This document shows, piece after piece, positions 42,471 through 52,762 of a stretch of DNA of 64,000 nucleotides. The notes beneath the pieces were generated by a model. The model made no database searches. It was not told where the DNA came from and worked only from the letters and a program-made list of their open reading frames with translations. The position numbers were made by a program, and so were the translations under genes. The DNA comes from an uncultured Pelagibacteraceae bacterium (GTDB taxonomy: Bacteria > Pseudomonadota > Alphaproteobacteria > Pelagibacterales > Pelagibacteraceae). The stretch is taken from positions 1 through 64,000 of the forward strand of contig CACFZE010000001.1 of the NCBI GenBank assembly GCA_902570695.1, read 5' to 3'. The first letter of the stretch is position 1. Each line of letters begins with the position of its first letter.

Positions 42471-44672
42471 ATGTATTTAAAATTATTAACAACAATTATC
42501 CTTTTTTTCTTATCGTTTCAATCTGCTTTTTCAAATGAAACTATACTTCCTATTAAAAAACCAGACTTAAATGAAAAAAATACAACAAAAAAAATAGCTG
42601 AAATCATTCCTCTACCAAAACCATCTGAAAAAGAAGAGGAAATTCAAAAGGAATTTAAAATTACTACCACGGAGATATTTAAAAAAATTGATGGTGTAAT
42701 AATTCCAAAAAATAAGCCTCTTATAGTTAAAGAAAAATTAAGAAAGATTAAAAAACAAAAATTTTATAGCGATAGAGATTTGAAATATGCAAAACAAGCT
42801 ATTTCATTTATGGAGAAAAGTAATTGGAAGGATGCGAAAAAAGCCGCAAGTAAAGCAAGAGCAAAATCTATTTATGATTTTATTCAATGGAGACATCTAC
42901 TTACAACCGGTAACAGGGCTACTTTTGCAGAATATAAACAGTTTATCGAAAGAGTAAAAGATTATCCAAGAATAGATAGAGTTCGTTACTTGGGAGAGCA
43001 TAAAATAAATTCTAAAAATCACACTAAAAAGGAAATTATACAGTGGTTTGATAAACACCCTCCTTTAAGTGGATTTGGAAAAATGATGCTAGGTGATGCT
43101 TTGTTATCAAAAAATAAAGAGACAGCTATAAATTTAATAAAAGAAGGATTTATTACAGCTGATTTAAGCAAAAATGACCTTATTTTTTTTAGAAAGAAAT
43201 TTAAAAAATATTTGAACAGTAGTGACTATATTAAAAGAGCTGATTATTTAGCTTGGGAAAATAAATATTGGGACCTTAAAAGAATGTTAAGATATCTACC
43301 TAAAGATTATCAACTTTTATATACAGCAAGGCAACTGTTAATGAGCAGATCTTATGGTGTTGATAGCGCTATATCGAATGTACCTGCAAGTTTAAAAAAG
43401 GATGCAGGTTTAAATTATGACAGACTCAAATGGAGAAGGAAAAGAGGAAGAGTTGATAGTTCTTTAGAAATTTTACTAAATATCAAAAACAATAAAGACT
43501 ATATGGTTCGCCCAGATAAGTGGTGGGTTGAAAGATCAATAATTGCGAGATCACTTATTTATAAGAAAAGATATGAGCAAGCTTATAAAATTACAAGTAA
43601 ACATGGTCTATCAGAGGGTGCCGAATTAGCTGAAGCTGAATGGATGAGTGGATGGATTGCTTTAAGTTTCTTAAAAGACCCAATTCTAGCAAAAAGTCAT
43701 TTTACGAAGTTTTATAATAATGTTGGTTATCCAATTAGTTTATCAAGAGGAGCTTATTGGCTTGGAAAAACGAATTTGGCACTAAATAATAAGGAAGAAG
43801 CTGATAAGTGGTTTAAAGAAGGTTCAAAATATCTAACAACTTATTATGGTCAATTATCTCATATGAAAATATATCCAAATAAAACTTTTGAACTTAAAGA
43901 AAGTTCTCAAGTTGATAAAAATTATGCTGAAAGTTTTTACAAAAAAAAATTAGTGGCAATAGTACATTTATTAGATGAAGTAAAAAAAGATAAATATACG
44001 AAACATATTTTAAGATTTCTAGCAAATGACAATGTTTCAGCAGGGAGTGAGGTATTAGCAGCAAAACTAGCAACTGACATCTCTAGATTTGATTTTGCTA
44101 TTCAGGTTTCTAAAATAGCATCTTATCAAAAAAGATTTCATAACAAATATAATTATCCAGTAATAAGCACTCCGAATAAAGTTGGATCAAGAAAAATACC
44201 AGAACAAGCTCTAATTTTATCTATTATAAGACAAGAAAGTGAGTTTGATATATCTGCAAGAAGTAGAGTTGGAGCACAAGGTTTAATGCAGTTGATGCCT
44301 TATACTGCAAAGACAGTTGCTAAGCAGGCAAAAGTTTCTTATTCAAAATCACGTTTAACAACAAGTCCTGAGTATAATATAAATTTAGGATCTTTTTATA
44401 TTGCAGGTTTAATTCTTGATTATGATGGATCCTACCCTTTTGCTGTAGCAGCATATAATGCAGGACCAAAAAGAGTGAAGTATTGGAAAAAAATAAATAA
44501 AGATCCTCAAAAGAAACAAATCGATTATGTTGATTGGGTAGAACTTATAAAGTTTAAAGAGACCAGAAACTATGTTCAGAGAGTTATGGAGAATTACAAT
44601 GTTTATAGATACATTTTGTCTCAAAAACCAATATTTTTAAAAGATTTTTTTAGAAATAATCCGCTCTATTAG
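42471..44672 (+). CDS. Soluble lytic murein transglycosylase, periplasmic
   Basis: A 733-aa Slt-type enzyme. A signal peptide (1-21) leads to a Lys/Pro-rich linker, a long helical superhelical U-domain (about 100-560) and a C-terminal SLT domain from about 585. That domain carries the catalytic Glu in ILSIIRQESEFD, then RVGAQGLMQLMP, INLGSFYIAGLI and FAVAAYNAGPKRVKYW. It cleaves peptidoglycan with 1,6-anhydro products. The stop codon lies directly beside the 3' end of the tRNA-Ser gene on the other strand. Confidence 0.93.
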   Translation: MYLKLLTTIILFFLSFQSAFSNETILPIKKPDLNEKNTTKKIAEIIPLPKPSEKEEEIQKEFKITTTEIFKKIDGVIIPKNKPLIVKEKLRKIKKQKFYSDRDLKYAKQAISFMEKSNWKDAKKAASKARAKSIYDFIQWRHLLTTGNRATFAEYKQFIERVKDYPRIDRVRYLGEHKINSKNHTKKEIIQWFDKHPPLSGFGKMMLGDALLSKNKETAINLIKEGFITADLSKNDLIFFRKKFKKYLNSSDYIKRADYLAWENKYWDLKRMLRYLPKDYQLLYTARQLLMSRSYGVDSAISNVPASLKKDAGLNYDRLKWRRKRGRVDSSLEILLNIKNNKDYMVRPDKWWVERSIIARSLIYKKRYEQAYKITSKHGLSEGAELAEAEWMSGWIALSFLKDPILAKSHFTKFYNNVGYPISLSRGAYWLGKTNLALNNKEEADKWFKEGSKYLTTYYGQLSHMKIYPNKTFELKESSQVDKNYAESFYKKKLVAIVHLLDEVKKDKYTKHILRFLANDNVSAGSEVLAAKLATDISRFDFAIQVSKIASYQKRFHNKYNYPVISTPNKVGSRKIPEQALILSIIRQESEFDISARSRVGAQGLMQLMPYTAKTVAKQAKVSYSKSRLTTSPEYNINLGSFYIAGLILDYDGSYPFAVAAYNAGPKRVKYWKKINKDPQKKQIDYVDWVELIKFKETRNYVQRVMENYNVYRYILSQKPIFLKDFFRNNPLY

Positions 44673-44767
44673 TGGCGGAAGGAGAGGGATTCGAACCCTC
44701 GGTACACCTTTTCAAGCGTACGGCGGTTTAGCAAACCGCTGGTTTAAACCAGCTCACCCATCCTTCC
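44673..44767 (-). tRNA. tRNA-Ser (anticodon GCT), CCA encoded
   Basis: A class II tRNA of 95 nt including encoded CCA. The acceptor GGAAGGA pairs with TCCTTCC, the anticodon arm GCGGT-TTGCTAA-ACCGC has GCT, a long variable arm and T loop GGTTCGAATCC follow. Its 3' CCA touches the transglycosylase stop codon on the opposite strand. Confidence 0.96.
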
Positions 44768-44782
44768 ACGATAATATGTGTA

Positions 44783-44817
44783 ACTTGAAATCATTGAATA
44801 TTCAATCATATTCAAGT
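44783..44817. promoter_or_regulatory. Nested inverted repeat upstream of soxB
   Basis: A perfect 14-bp palindrome ATTGAATATTCAAT (44793-44806) lies inside an outer perfect 7-bp inverted repeat ACTTGAA (44783-44789) and TTCAAGT (44811-44817). The two are nearly concentric and give four TTGAA/TTCAA half-sites. The element sits 14-49 nt before the soxB ATG, in the gap between divergent tRNA-Ser and the sox operon. This suits a dimer-of-dimers operator or an mRNA hairpin; the regulator is unknown. Confidence 0.5.
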
Positions 44818-44831
44818 AATTTCTCCGAAAT

Positions 44832-46085
44832 ATGAAAAACAAATATTCAGTATTCTCTCTAATAAAAAATGCTTTATCACAGCATGAGAATTGGCAACAA
44901 GCTTGGGGAAATCCAGAGCCAAAAAAAGAGTACGATGCTATTATTGTGGGTGGTGGCGGACACGGTTTAGCCACTGCTTATTATTTAGCAAAGAAACATA
45001 ATTTAAAAAATATTGCAGTCTTAGAAAAAGATTGGATTGGTGGTGGAAATACGGGGCGTAACACTACAATTATTAGATCAAATTATTTATGGGATGCTAG
45101 TGCTGGTTTATATGATCATGCGCTTAAACTATGGGAAAATTTATCTCAAGAGCTAAACTACAATGTGATGTTCAGTCAAAGAGGTGTAATGAATTTAGCC
45201 CACAATCTTCAAGATGTAAGAGATTTAAAAAGAAGAACACATGCTAATAGACTAAACGGAATTGATGCTGTTTGGTTAAATACTGAAGAAGTTAAAAAAT
45301 TTTGCCCAATTATAAATACATCACCTGATATCAGATATCCAGTTCTGGGAGGAACATTACAAAGGAGAGCTGGAACTGCAAGACATGATGCTGTTGCCTG
45401 GGGTTATGCAAGAGGCGCGAGTGATATGGGTGTTGATATAATTCAAAATTGTGAAGTTAAAGGAATAAAAAGGAATGGAGATAAAGTTGAAGGATTAGAA
45501 ACTACTAAAGGATTTATAAAAACTAATAAAATAGGAGTTGTTGCAGCAGGCCACTCGAGTGTAATTGCAAATATGGCTGGATTAAAACTTCCTCTTGAAA
45601 GCAAACCTTTACAAGCGTTAGTTTCAGAGCCTGTAAAACCAATTATTGATACTGTTGTAATGTCAAATGCAGTTCATGCTTATGTAAGTCAATCGGATAA
45701 AGGTGAGTTAGTTATAGGTGCAGGAACAGATTCATACGTTTCATATACTCAAAGAGGTAGTCATAATATAGTTGAAGAAACTTTAAAAGCTATTTTAGAG
45801 CTCTACCCTATTTTTAGTAGAATGAAGATGTTAAGACAATGGGGAGGAATTGTTGATATATGTCCGGATGCAAGCCCCATTATAAGTAAAACTAATATAA
45901 AAGGTTTATATTTTAATTGTGGTTGGGGTACTGGTGGTTTTAAAGCTACTCCAGGATCGGGAGATTTATTTGCTCACACAATCGCAAATGATGAGCCACA
46001 TAAATTAAATGCAGCATTTAATTTAAATAGATTTATAAGCGGTGATCTTGTTGATGAACATGGTGCTGCAGCAGTTGCACATTAA
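44832..46085 (+). CDS. soxB: Sarcosine oxidase beta subunit
   Basis: A 417-aa flavoprotein of the heterotetrameric sarcosine oxidase. The FAD-binding loop is [20 protein letters not shown] (35-54), and [14 protein letters not shown] carries the region of the covalent flavin histidine/arginine pattern. The C-terminus has [18 protein letters not shown]. It oxidises sarcosine to glycine with transfer of the methyl group to tetrahydrofolate. Gene order soxB-D-A-G with 2-, 1- and 8-nt spacing or overlaps indicates one operon, preceded by a nested inverted repeat. Confidence 0.95.
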   Translation: MKNKYSVFSLIKNALSQHENWQQAWGNPEPKKEYDAIIVGGGGHGLATAYYLAKKHNLKNIAVLEKDWIGGGNTGRNTTIIRSNYLWDASAGLYDHALKLWENLSQELNYNVMFSQRGVMNLAHNLQDVRDLKRRTHANRLNGIDAVWLNTEEVKKFCPIINTSPDIRYPVLGGTLQRRAGTARHDAVAWGYARGASDMGVDIIQNCEVKGIKRNGDKVEGLETTKGFIKTNKIGVVAAGHSSVIANMAGLKLPLESKPLQALVSEPVKPIIDTVVMSNAVHAYVSQSDKGELVIGAGTDSYVSYTQRGSHNIVEETLKAILELYPIFSRMKMLRQWGGIVDICPDASPIISKTNIKGLYFNCGWGTGGFKATPGSGDLFAHTIANDEPHKLNAAFNLNRFISGDLVDEHGAAAVAH

Positions 46086-46087
46086 TA

Positions 46088-46369
46088 ATGTTTTTAATTA
46101 ATTGTCCATTTTGTGGAGAGAGAGATCAAAGTGAATTTTCTTCAGGCGGCGAAGCTCATATAGTTAGACCAAAACAACCAACTGAACTTAGCGATGATGA
46201 ATGGGCGGAATATCTATTTATGAGGAAAAATATTAAAGGTATTCAATTTGAAAGATGGAATCATGTTCACGGATGTAGGAAATGGTTCAACGTAGTTAGA
46301 GACACATCGAATGATAAAATATTATCTGTTTATAAAATGGGAGAAAAACCTCCTGTAAATTATAAGTAA
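46088..46369 (+). CDS. soxD: Sarcosine oxidase delta subunit
   Basis: A 93-aa zinc-binding subunit. Cys6 and Cys9 (CPFCGERD), then His59, His61 and Cys63 in WNHVHGCRKWF form the zinc site. DDEWAEYLFMRKN is the usual helix. It overlaps soxA by one base and stabilises the tetramer. Confidence 0.95.
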   Translation: MFLINCPFCGERDQSEFSSGGEAHIVRPKQPTELSDDEWAEYLFMRKNIKGIQFERWNHVHGCRKWFNVVRDTSNDKILSVYKMGEKPPVNYK

Positions 46370-49300
46370 TGCCCAATTATAGAATACATAAAACTGAGTA
46401 TATTGATGAAACTAAAAGAGTTTCATTTAAATATGATGGTAAGACTTATTTTGGATATGAAGGTGATACCTTAGCGTCAGCACTTCTAGCAAATGGTATT
46501 CATTTGGTTGGCAGAAGTTTTAAATATCACAGACCAAGAGGCATAGTTTCTTGTGGAGCAGAAGAACCTAATGCAATTTGTCAAATTGGTAGTAAAAAAG
46601 ACTTAACTGAACCAAATGTAAGAGCAACTGAGTTAGAATTGTATGAAGGATTAGAAGCAAGTTCTCAAAATTGCTGGCCTAACGTAAAATTTGATATTGG
46701 GGGTATTAATAATTTTATATCTCCGTTAATACCTGCGGGTTTTTATTATAAAACATTTATGTGGCCAAAGAGTTTTTGGAAAAAAGTATATGAGCCATTA
46801 ATACGATTATCTGCGGGGTTAGGAAAATCTCCTACGGAACCAGATCCTGATATCTATGATCATAAACATGTTCACTACGATGTATTGGTAATTGGTGGTG
46901 GAATTTCAGGTATTATTTCTGCAAAAATGGCAGCAAAAAATAATTTAAAAACTTTATTAGTAGATGACAAAAAAATACTAGGAGGTTCTACAATTTATCA
47001 AAATAATGAGTCTATTAAGATTGATGATAAATTATCAAGCGAATGGTTAAAAAATGAAATTCAAGAAATTAAGAAATTAAGTAATTTAACAATTAAGACA
47101 AGAACAAGTATTGCAGCTTATCATGGATACAATTTTCTTTTAGCTAAAGAAAATTTAACAGATCATTTACCAGAAGAAAAAAAGAAAAATAAGATTAGAC
47201 AACGATTATGGAAAATAAGAGCAAAAAAAGTTGTAATTGCAACTGGATCAATTGAAAGACCACTTGTATTCAATAATAATGATAGACCAGGAATATTATT
47301 ATCTAATTCAATAAACAAATATTTGGATTATTATGGTGTTACTTGTGGAGAAAAAATAATATTATTTACGAATAATGATAGTGCATACGAAACTTCAATT
47401 TCACTACATAAAAAAGGTATAAAGAATTTAATTGTTGATTTAAGAAAATCTGCTAGCTCTGAACTAATCAAACAAGCAGAAACTCTAGGAATAAAGATCT
47501 ACTTCAATCATGTTGTAACAAATACTTTTGGATACAGAAAAATAAATTCTTTAGAAATCATGGAACTATCTGAAGATGGAAATACAACTGTAGGCAATAA
47601 AATTAAATTAAGTTGCGACTGTTTAGGTATGAGTGGTGGATGGACACCTATGGTGCATATGCATACTCAATCTGGGGGTAAATTAGATTTTAGAGATGAT
47701 GACCAAGTATTCCTACCAAAAGAAAATAGTGAAGATCAAATTTCTGTTGGTTCATGCAATGGAGATTTTGATTTAGAAAATATTATAGATAAAACAGTTA
47801 ATAAAATTAATAAATTCTTAGATATAGATAATAAAGATTACCAGGATACAAATATTATTTGCTCTAAAGAAAACGACAAAAGAAATATATGGCTATTACC
47901 AAATAAAATACCTTTAGGTAAAACAAAATGCTTTATAGATTTTCAAAATGACTCAACAGCAAAAGATATTAAATTAGCCTTAAAAGAAGGTTTTAGATCA
48001 ATTGAACATGTAAAAAGATATACAACGACTGGTATGGCAACAGATCAAGGAAAGTTATCTAATATGCACGCACTTGGGATTATAGCTGATACAGCTGGTG
48101 TAAAAATGGGTACATTAGGAACAACTACATTTAGACCTCCATTCACACCATTAACTTTCGGAACACTAGTTGGAAGAAATGTTGGAAAATTTTTTGAAGT
48201 AGTAAGAAAAACATCTATGCATGAATGGCACTTAGAAAATAATGCAGAATTTGAAAACGTTGGTCAGTGGAAAAGGCCCTGGTACTATCCAAAAAATGGA
48301 GAAAATATGCATGATGCTGTTCAAAGAGAAAGTAAAGCCGCACGTGATAGTGCGGGTATCTTAGATGCATCAACTCTTGGGAAAATTGATATCCAAGGAA
48401 CAGATGCATCAGAATTTTTAAATCGAGTTTACACAAATGCTTGGTCAAAACTTGCAATCGGAAAATGTAGATACGGACTTATGTTAAACGAGGATGGTAT
48501 GGTTTATGACGACGGTGTTACTACAAGAATATCTGAAAATCATTATCTAATGACAACCACCACTGGAGGAGCTGCAAATGTATTAAGCAAACTTGAGGAT
48601 TATTTACAAACGGAGTGGCCAGAGTTAGATGTTTATTTAACATCAGTGACAGATCACTATTCTACAGCAAGTATTTGTGGTCCAAATTCAAAAAAAATTC
48701 TTAACAAACTTTTTCCAAATTTAAATTTAAGTGATGAAAACTTTCCTCATATGTCATTTAAAGAAGATAAACTTGAAAATATAAATTGTAGAATAATGAG
48801 AATAAGTTTTACGGGTGAACTGAGCTATGAAATTAACATAGAGTCAAAATATGGACATTCATTATGGAAAATGTGTATAGAAGCTGGAAAAGAGTTTAAT
48901 TTGACACCTTATGGAACCGAAACAATGCACCTACTTAGAGCTGAAAAAGGTTTCATAATAGTTGGACAAGATACAGATGGCACAATGACCCCTTCAGACT
49001 TACAGATGGATTGGATTGTAAGTAAGAAGAAATATGACTTCATTGGTAAAAGATCTTTATATAGAAGTGATACTATTAGAGAAGATAGAAAGCAATTGGT
49101 AGGACTTCTTACAGATGATCCAAAAGAAATTTTGGAAGAAGGCGCTCAAATAGTTTCAGACATTAAAACAAAGCCTATAGATATGCTAGGACATGTAACT
49201 TCAAGCTATTTTAGTCCAAACTTAAATAAATCAATTGCCTTAGCTGTAGTTAGAAATGGTAAAACAATGAAAGGTCAAAAGTTAATTATTCCGATGGAAA

Positions 49301-49371
49301 ACAAAAATATTAATGTAACTGTTTCTGACACAATTTTTTTAGATAAGGAGAATAAAAGACTAAATGCTTGA
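46369..49371 (+). CDS. soxA: Sarcosine oxidase alpha subunit
   Basis: A 1000-aa subunit. Residues 15-100 form the 2Fe2S-like Fer2_4 fold without clusters (YFGYEGDTLASALLANG, GRSFKYHRPRG). A dinucleotide-binding domain follows (VLVIGGGISGIISAKMA, about 173-189), then a C-terminal folate-binding aminomethyltransferase-like domain from about 620 (GILDASTLGKIDIQG, GMVYDDGVTTRI, GTETMHLLRAEKGF). It channels the methyl group to tetrahydrofolate. Length is normal for the family. Confidence 0.95.
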   Translation: MPNYRIHKTEYIDETKRVSFKYDGKTYFGYEGDTLASALLANGIHLVGRSFKYHRPRGIVSCGAEEPNAICQIGSKKDLTEPNVRATELELYEGLEASSQNCWPNVKFDIGGINNFISPLIPAGFYYKTFMWPKSFWKKVYEPLIRLSAGLGKSPTEPDPDIYDHKHVHYDVLVIGGGISGIISAKMAAKNNLKTLLVDDKKILGGSTIYQNNESIKIDDKLSSEWLKNEIQEIKKLSNLTIKTRTSIAAYHGYNFLLAKENLTDHLPEEKKKNKIRQRLWKIRAKKVVIATGSIERPLVFNNNDRPGILLSNSINKYLDYYGVTCGEKIILFTNNDSAYETSISLHKKGIKNLIVDLRKSASSELIKQAETLGIKIYFNHVVTNTFGYRKINSLEIMELSEDGNTTVGNKIKLSCDCLGMSGGWTPMVHMHTQSGGKLDFRDDDQVFLPKENSEDQISVGSCNGDFDLENIIDKTVNKINKFLDIDNKDYQDTNIICSKENDKRNIWLLPNKIPLGKTKCFIDFQNDSTAKDIKLALKEGFRSIEHVKRYTTTGMATDQGKLSNMHALGIIADTAGVKMGTLGTTTFRPPFTPLTFGTLVGRNVGKFFEVVRKTSMHEWHLENNAEFENVGQWKRPWYYPKNGENMHDAVQRESKAARDSAGILDASTLGKIDIQGTDASEFLNRVYTNAWSKLAIGKCRYGLMLNEDGMVYDDGVTTRISENHYLMTTTTGGAANVLSKLEDYLQTEWPELDVYLTSVTDHYSTASICGPNSKKILNKLFPNLNLSDENFPHMSFKEDKLENINCRIMRISFTGELSYEINIESKYGHSLWKMCIEAGKEFNLTPYGTETMHLLRAEKGFIIVGQDTDGTMTPSDLQMDWIVSKKKYDFIGKRSLYRSDTIREDRKQLVGLLTDDPKEILEEGAQIVSDIKTKPIDMLGHVTSSYFSPNLNKSIALAVVRNGKTMKGQKLIIPMENKNINVTVSDTIFLDKENKRLNA

Positions 49372-49912
49372 CATCTTAAATCCAAAAATTTCGAATATAA
49401 ATAAAAACAACATCGATATTAATTTATCTGAAGAAAAAATTAAAATTAATATCAGAGGAAAAAATAAAGAATTTTTTACCAAAGTAGGTAAAACTCTCTC
49501 AATTATTTTACCATCTGAGTCAAATACTAGTTCATCAAATGAAAACTATGATGTTTTGTGGCTAAGTCCGGATGAATGGATGATATATTTTGATGAAAAT
49601 AAAAATACAAATATTTTTGATCAACTTTATAAAGATATTTCGTATTTAAATTTTGGATCAATTACCGATATCTCTTCACAATTAATTTGCATAAATGTTA
49701 AAGGTGAAAATATATTTGAATTATTATCATCTGGATCACCTTTTAATTTCGAAAAATTTAAAAATAATGTCGGTTCATCAACACAAACATTAGTAAATCA
49801 TATAGACGTAATTCTTCACAATAAGTCAAAGAATAATGTTAATTTATTTGTAAGAAGATCCTTTTCAGAACATCTTTATGAATGGTTAGTTGATAGCTCT
49901 AATTTTATCTAA
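49364..49912 (+). CDS. soxG: Sarcosine oxidase gamma subunit
   Basis: A 182-aa subunit related to the folate-binding fold. WLSPDEWMIYF and ITDISSQLICINVKGENIFELL match the SoxG pattern, and RRSFSEHLYEWLVD is the C-terminal motif. It is less conserved than the other subunits; position at the end of soxBDAG supports the call. It overlaps soxA by 8 nt and its 3' end overlaps the convergent MATE gene by 27 nt. Confidence 0.9.
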   Translation: MLDILNPKISNINKNNIDINLSEEKIKINIRGKNKEFFTKVGKTLSIILPSESNTSSSNENYDVLWLSPDEWMIYFDENKNTNIFDQLYKDISYLNFGSITDISSQLICINVKGENIFELLSSGSPFNFEKFKNNVGSSTQTLVNHIDVILHNKSKNNVNLFVRRSFSEHLYEWLVDSSNFI

Positions 49913-51235
49913 TTTATAATTCAAATAAAAATAAGTATAACCAAGATACATCAGAGAGAAAATCCAATTGAATATTACCCATAACCAAAAAAATTCAGAA
50001 AAGTCAGAATTAAAATAAATTGCAGTATAAAATACGACAAATGGAAAAATTCCATTTCGGCAAATATTAGCAATTAATGCGTTTTCAGCTTTTTTTAAAG
50101 CCATAAAAAAACCATTTGATAAAAAAAATATTGGATAAGCTGGTAGCACAAAGGCTGAAATCTCTAAATATAATTTTCCAAATTCAACGACCTCTAAATC
50201 TTTTGAAAATAATTTTGTTATCATTTCAGCACCAAAATAAATAATAAAAGAAGAAATAATCATTATAATGAAAGCATATTTTATAGCTTGGAAGTACGTT
50301 TCTTTAATTCTTAAAATATTTCGTGCACCAAAATTTTGAGCAATAATTGTGATAATTGCTGTATTTATTCCCAAGATTGGCAATAAAACCACTTGTTCTA
50401 TTTTGGTGCCAGCTCCATAACCAGCTGCTGCATATTCTCCTGATAAACCTGCATATTTGAATACAATAGCAGAAGCAATAGAATAACCACAAATTGAAAT
50501 TATTATTGGCATAGATTGAAAAAAAATATTTTTTAAAAAAAAAAATTTAGGAATAAAATAAGAAATAAGTATGTTTTTAATTAATTTACTTTTTAAAACT
50601 TTTTTAAATATGATTAAAAAAGCAACCGTTTGAGCAATTAGAGTTGCTATTGCAATACCCTTCATACCCAAAGCTGGTATGAAATAAAATCCAAATATTA
50701 AAATTGGATTTAACAATATGTTTAAAAAAAAAGATAATATTAAAGCATTTCTATAAGTTTTCGTATCGCCTTCTGCATGAAGTAATGAATTTAATGCAAC
50801 AACTAAAATAAAAATAAACGAACCAAGGAAAATGATATCTGTATATTGTAAGCCAAGATTAATTACCTCGTTAGTCGAACCCATTATTGAAAAAAGGTCT
50901 GATGCATAATTTAAACCAATAAAAGTAATCAATAGTACTATCAAAAAAGAAAAGAAAATTAATTGACAGAAATAAATTGAAGCATTTTTATTATTTTTTT
51001 CTCCAATGCTATTACCTATCAGTGATGTACCTGCAACTGTGATACCAATAGATGAGGCAATAATAATAAAATAAATTGGAAAAGATTTTGTTAAAGCTGA
51101 CAAAGCTTCAGGTGATATTTTTCCTGCAAAATATGTATCAGCAATATTATACAACGTTTGAAAGAGTGTACCTACAGATGCAGGTATCGCTAATTTTTTA
51201 ATTAATTCTTTGATGTCATCACTTAATATATTCAT
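49886..51235 (-). CDS. MATE-family multidrug/metabolite exporter
   Basis: A 449-aa inner-membrane protein with 12 hydrophobic helices. AIPASVGTLFQTLYNIADTYFAG at the N-terminus and the mirrored second half (FQSMPIIISICGYSIASAI) are MATE hallmarks. It would export cationic or organic compounds against Na+ or H+; the substrate is unknown. It follows trhO by 4 nt. Confidence 0.92.
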   Translation of the reverse strand: MNILSDDIKELIKKLAIPASVGTLFQTLYNIADTYFAGKISPEALSALTKSFPIYFIIIASSIGITVAGTSLIGNSIGEKNNKNASIYFCQLIFFSFLIVLLITFIGLNYASDLFSIMGSTNEVINLGLQYTDIIFLGSFIFILVVALNSLLHAEGDTKTYRNALILSFFLNILLNPILIFGFYFIPALGMKGIAIATLIAQTVAFLIIFKKVLKSKLIKNILISYFIPKFFFLKNIFFQSMPIIISICGYSIASAIVFKYAGLSGEYAAAGYGAGTKIEQVVLLPILGINTAIITIIAQNFGARNILRIKETYFQAIKYAFIIMIISSFIIYFGAEMITKLFSKDLEVVEFGKLYLEISAFVLPAYPIFFLSNGFFMALKKAENALIANICRNGIFPFVVFYTAIYFNSDFSEFFWLWVIFNWIFSLMYLGYTYFYLNYKLDKIRAIN

Positions 51236-51239
51236 AATA

Positions 51240-52112
51240 TTATTTTTTTGAATTTATCATTTGATTGTGCCTCATTGTGAAACGTTTTATTTGATCAGTT
51301 GTCAATTTATCAAAACAATTTGGACATGATAGGCCTACTTTATACTTTTTTGATTTGGTTAGTTTTTTATGCAATGGCATTCTACAACCACCACAAACAG
51401 TATAATTTCCAATTTCTAAGTTTTTTTTAATAGTAACTCTTTTATCAAAAACAAAACATTCACCATTCCACTTACTTTTTTTTGGATCAGTTTTGTTAAG
51501 ATAATTTAAGATACCACCCTTAAGCATATAAACATTTTTAAAACCTTTATTATTAAGAAAATTAGACGCTTTTTCACACCTGATACCTCCGGTGCAAAAC
51601 ATCCCTATTGATTGATCTTTATTAAATTTTGATAAATAATTTTTAAAATCTCTAAAATTTTTAGTTTCTGGATTAAGAGCATTTTTAAATGTACCAATCT
51701 TATATTCAAAAGGTTTTCTGGCATCGATCAGTTTAATATTTTTTTTAGATATAAATTCGTCCCATTTTTTAGGTGATAAATATTTCTTATTAAAAAAATT
51801 TTTAAAATTAATTTTTTCATTAATTGGAACTACTTCATCTTTTATTTTAACTTTATTTTTTGAGTATGGTAATATTTTTGAGTTAAATTTATTTTGAATA
51901 TCAAATCTATCAATTGATAAGATATTCTTTATTTTTGTAATTGTAAGTTTAATTTTTTTATGACTACCTGATATTGTACCATTAATTCCTTCAGGAGATA
52001 ATATTATAAGACCTTTAATATCAAGCTTATTAGTTTCTTTTAAAATATTTTTTTTAATAAGTTTTAATTTATTAAGTTTTGATATTTTATAAAAAGATAG
52101 TATTTCAAACAT
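51240..52112 (-). CDS. trhO: Rhodanese-domain tRNA uridine(34) hydroxylase
   Basis: A 290-aa protein of the YceA/TrhO family, which hydroxylates U34 of some tRNAs. The N-terminal acylphosphatase-like part has GLIILSPEGINGTISG, the rhodanese domain has IKLIDARKPFEYKIGTFKNALNP and the active Cys in GMFCTGGIRCEKAS, and the tail has a Cys-rich zinc motif (CGGCRMP, CPNCFDKL). The start is the ATG at 52112; the frame extends only to a TTG 12 nt upstream, inside the preceding gene. Confidence 0.9.
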   Translation of the reverse strand: MFEILSFYKISKLNKLKLIKKNILKETNKLDIKGLIILSPEGINGTISGSHKKIKLTITKIKNILSIDRFDIQNKFNSKILPYSKNKVKIKDEVVPINEKINFKNFFNKKYLSPKKWDEFISKKNIKLIDARKPFEYKIGTFKNALNPETKNFRDFKNYLSKFNKDQSIGMFCTGGIRCEKASNFLNNKGFKNVYMLKGGILNYLNKTDPKKSKWNGECFVFDKRVTIKKNLEIGNYTVCGGCRMPLHKKLTKSKKYKVGLSCPNCFDKLTTDQIKRFTMRHNQMINSKK

Positions 52113-52114
52113 AA

Positions 52115-52762
52115 TTACCAACAAACTGTAAAGCCATCACCAATTGGTAAAATATACTTATTAATAGGTGATTTTTTTATGTATTTATTAAATTCTCTTA
52201 ATTTTATAGTTAATTTGTCTTTTATCTTTGGATTTGCAACATCTCCTTTCCAAAGTGTATTATCAATTAAAATTATACCCTTTTTGCTTTTTAATTTAAG
52301 AGACTGATTAAAATAATTTATATAATTTTCTTTATCTGCATCAATTAATATCACATCATATTTTTCCTTTTTCTTAATTAGATTTTCAAGAGCAATTTTT
52401 CCATTTTCACAAAGAAGATTTATTTTTTTATCTTGCTTTGCTTCTTTAAAAAACTTAATTGCCTCATTGTTAGTTTTTAAATTTTTATCTATACCAATTA
52501 ATTTACAATTCTTAGGTAAAGCAAGTGCAGCAGATAAAATGCTGTAACCTGTAAAAGTGCCAATTTCTAAATATGATTTATAGTTATTAATTTTTATGAT
52601 AAATTGTATGAAGTTAGCTTGTAGAATTGAAATTTGTAATTTTTTAATATGACCAAGTTTTTCGTTATATTTTAATAATTTTTTTTGTACTTTGTGAAGA
52701 TTATTTGTATGTGAAAAAATATAATTGATCATATTTTGATCAATTATGAAATTTTTATCCAT
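52115..52762 (-). CDS. O-methyltransferase (catechol/caffeoyl-CoA type)
   Basis: A 215-aa class I SAM methyltransferase of the OMT-3 family. [20 protein letters not shown] (about 79-98) is motif I, LIGIDKN motif [19 protein letters not shown] the metal and catalytic segment, and [15 protein letters not shown] follows. Some relatives methylate small phenolics or tRNA wobble bases (TrmR type); the adjacent trhO makes a tRNA role (methylating hydroxyuridine-34) worth considering. It overlaps gatB by 8 nt. Confidence 0.85.
   Translation of the reverse strand: MDKNFIIDQNMINYIFSHTNNLHKVQKKLLKYNEKLGHIKKLQISILQANFIQFIIKINNYKSYLEIGTFTGYSILSAALALPKNCKLIGIDKNLKTNNEAIKFFKEAKQDKKINLLCENGKIALENLIKKKEKYDVILIDADKENYINYFNQSLKLKSKKGIILIDNTLWKGDVANPKIKDKLTIKLREFNKYIKKSPINKYILPIGDGFTVCW

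Noticed and set aside
44744..44974. 76-aa reverse frame over tRNA-Ser and the soxB start
   Set aside because: It overlaps a tRNA and is antisense to soxB, with no family signal.
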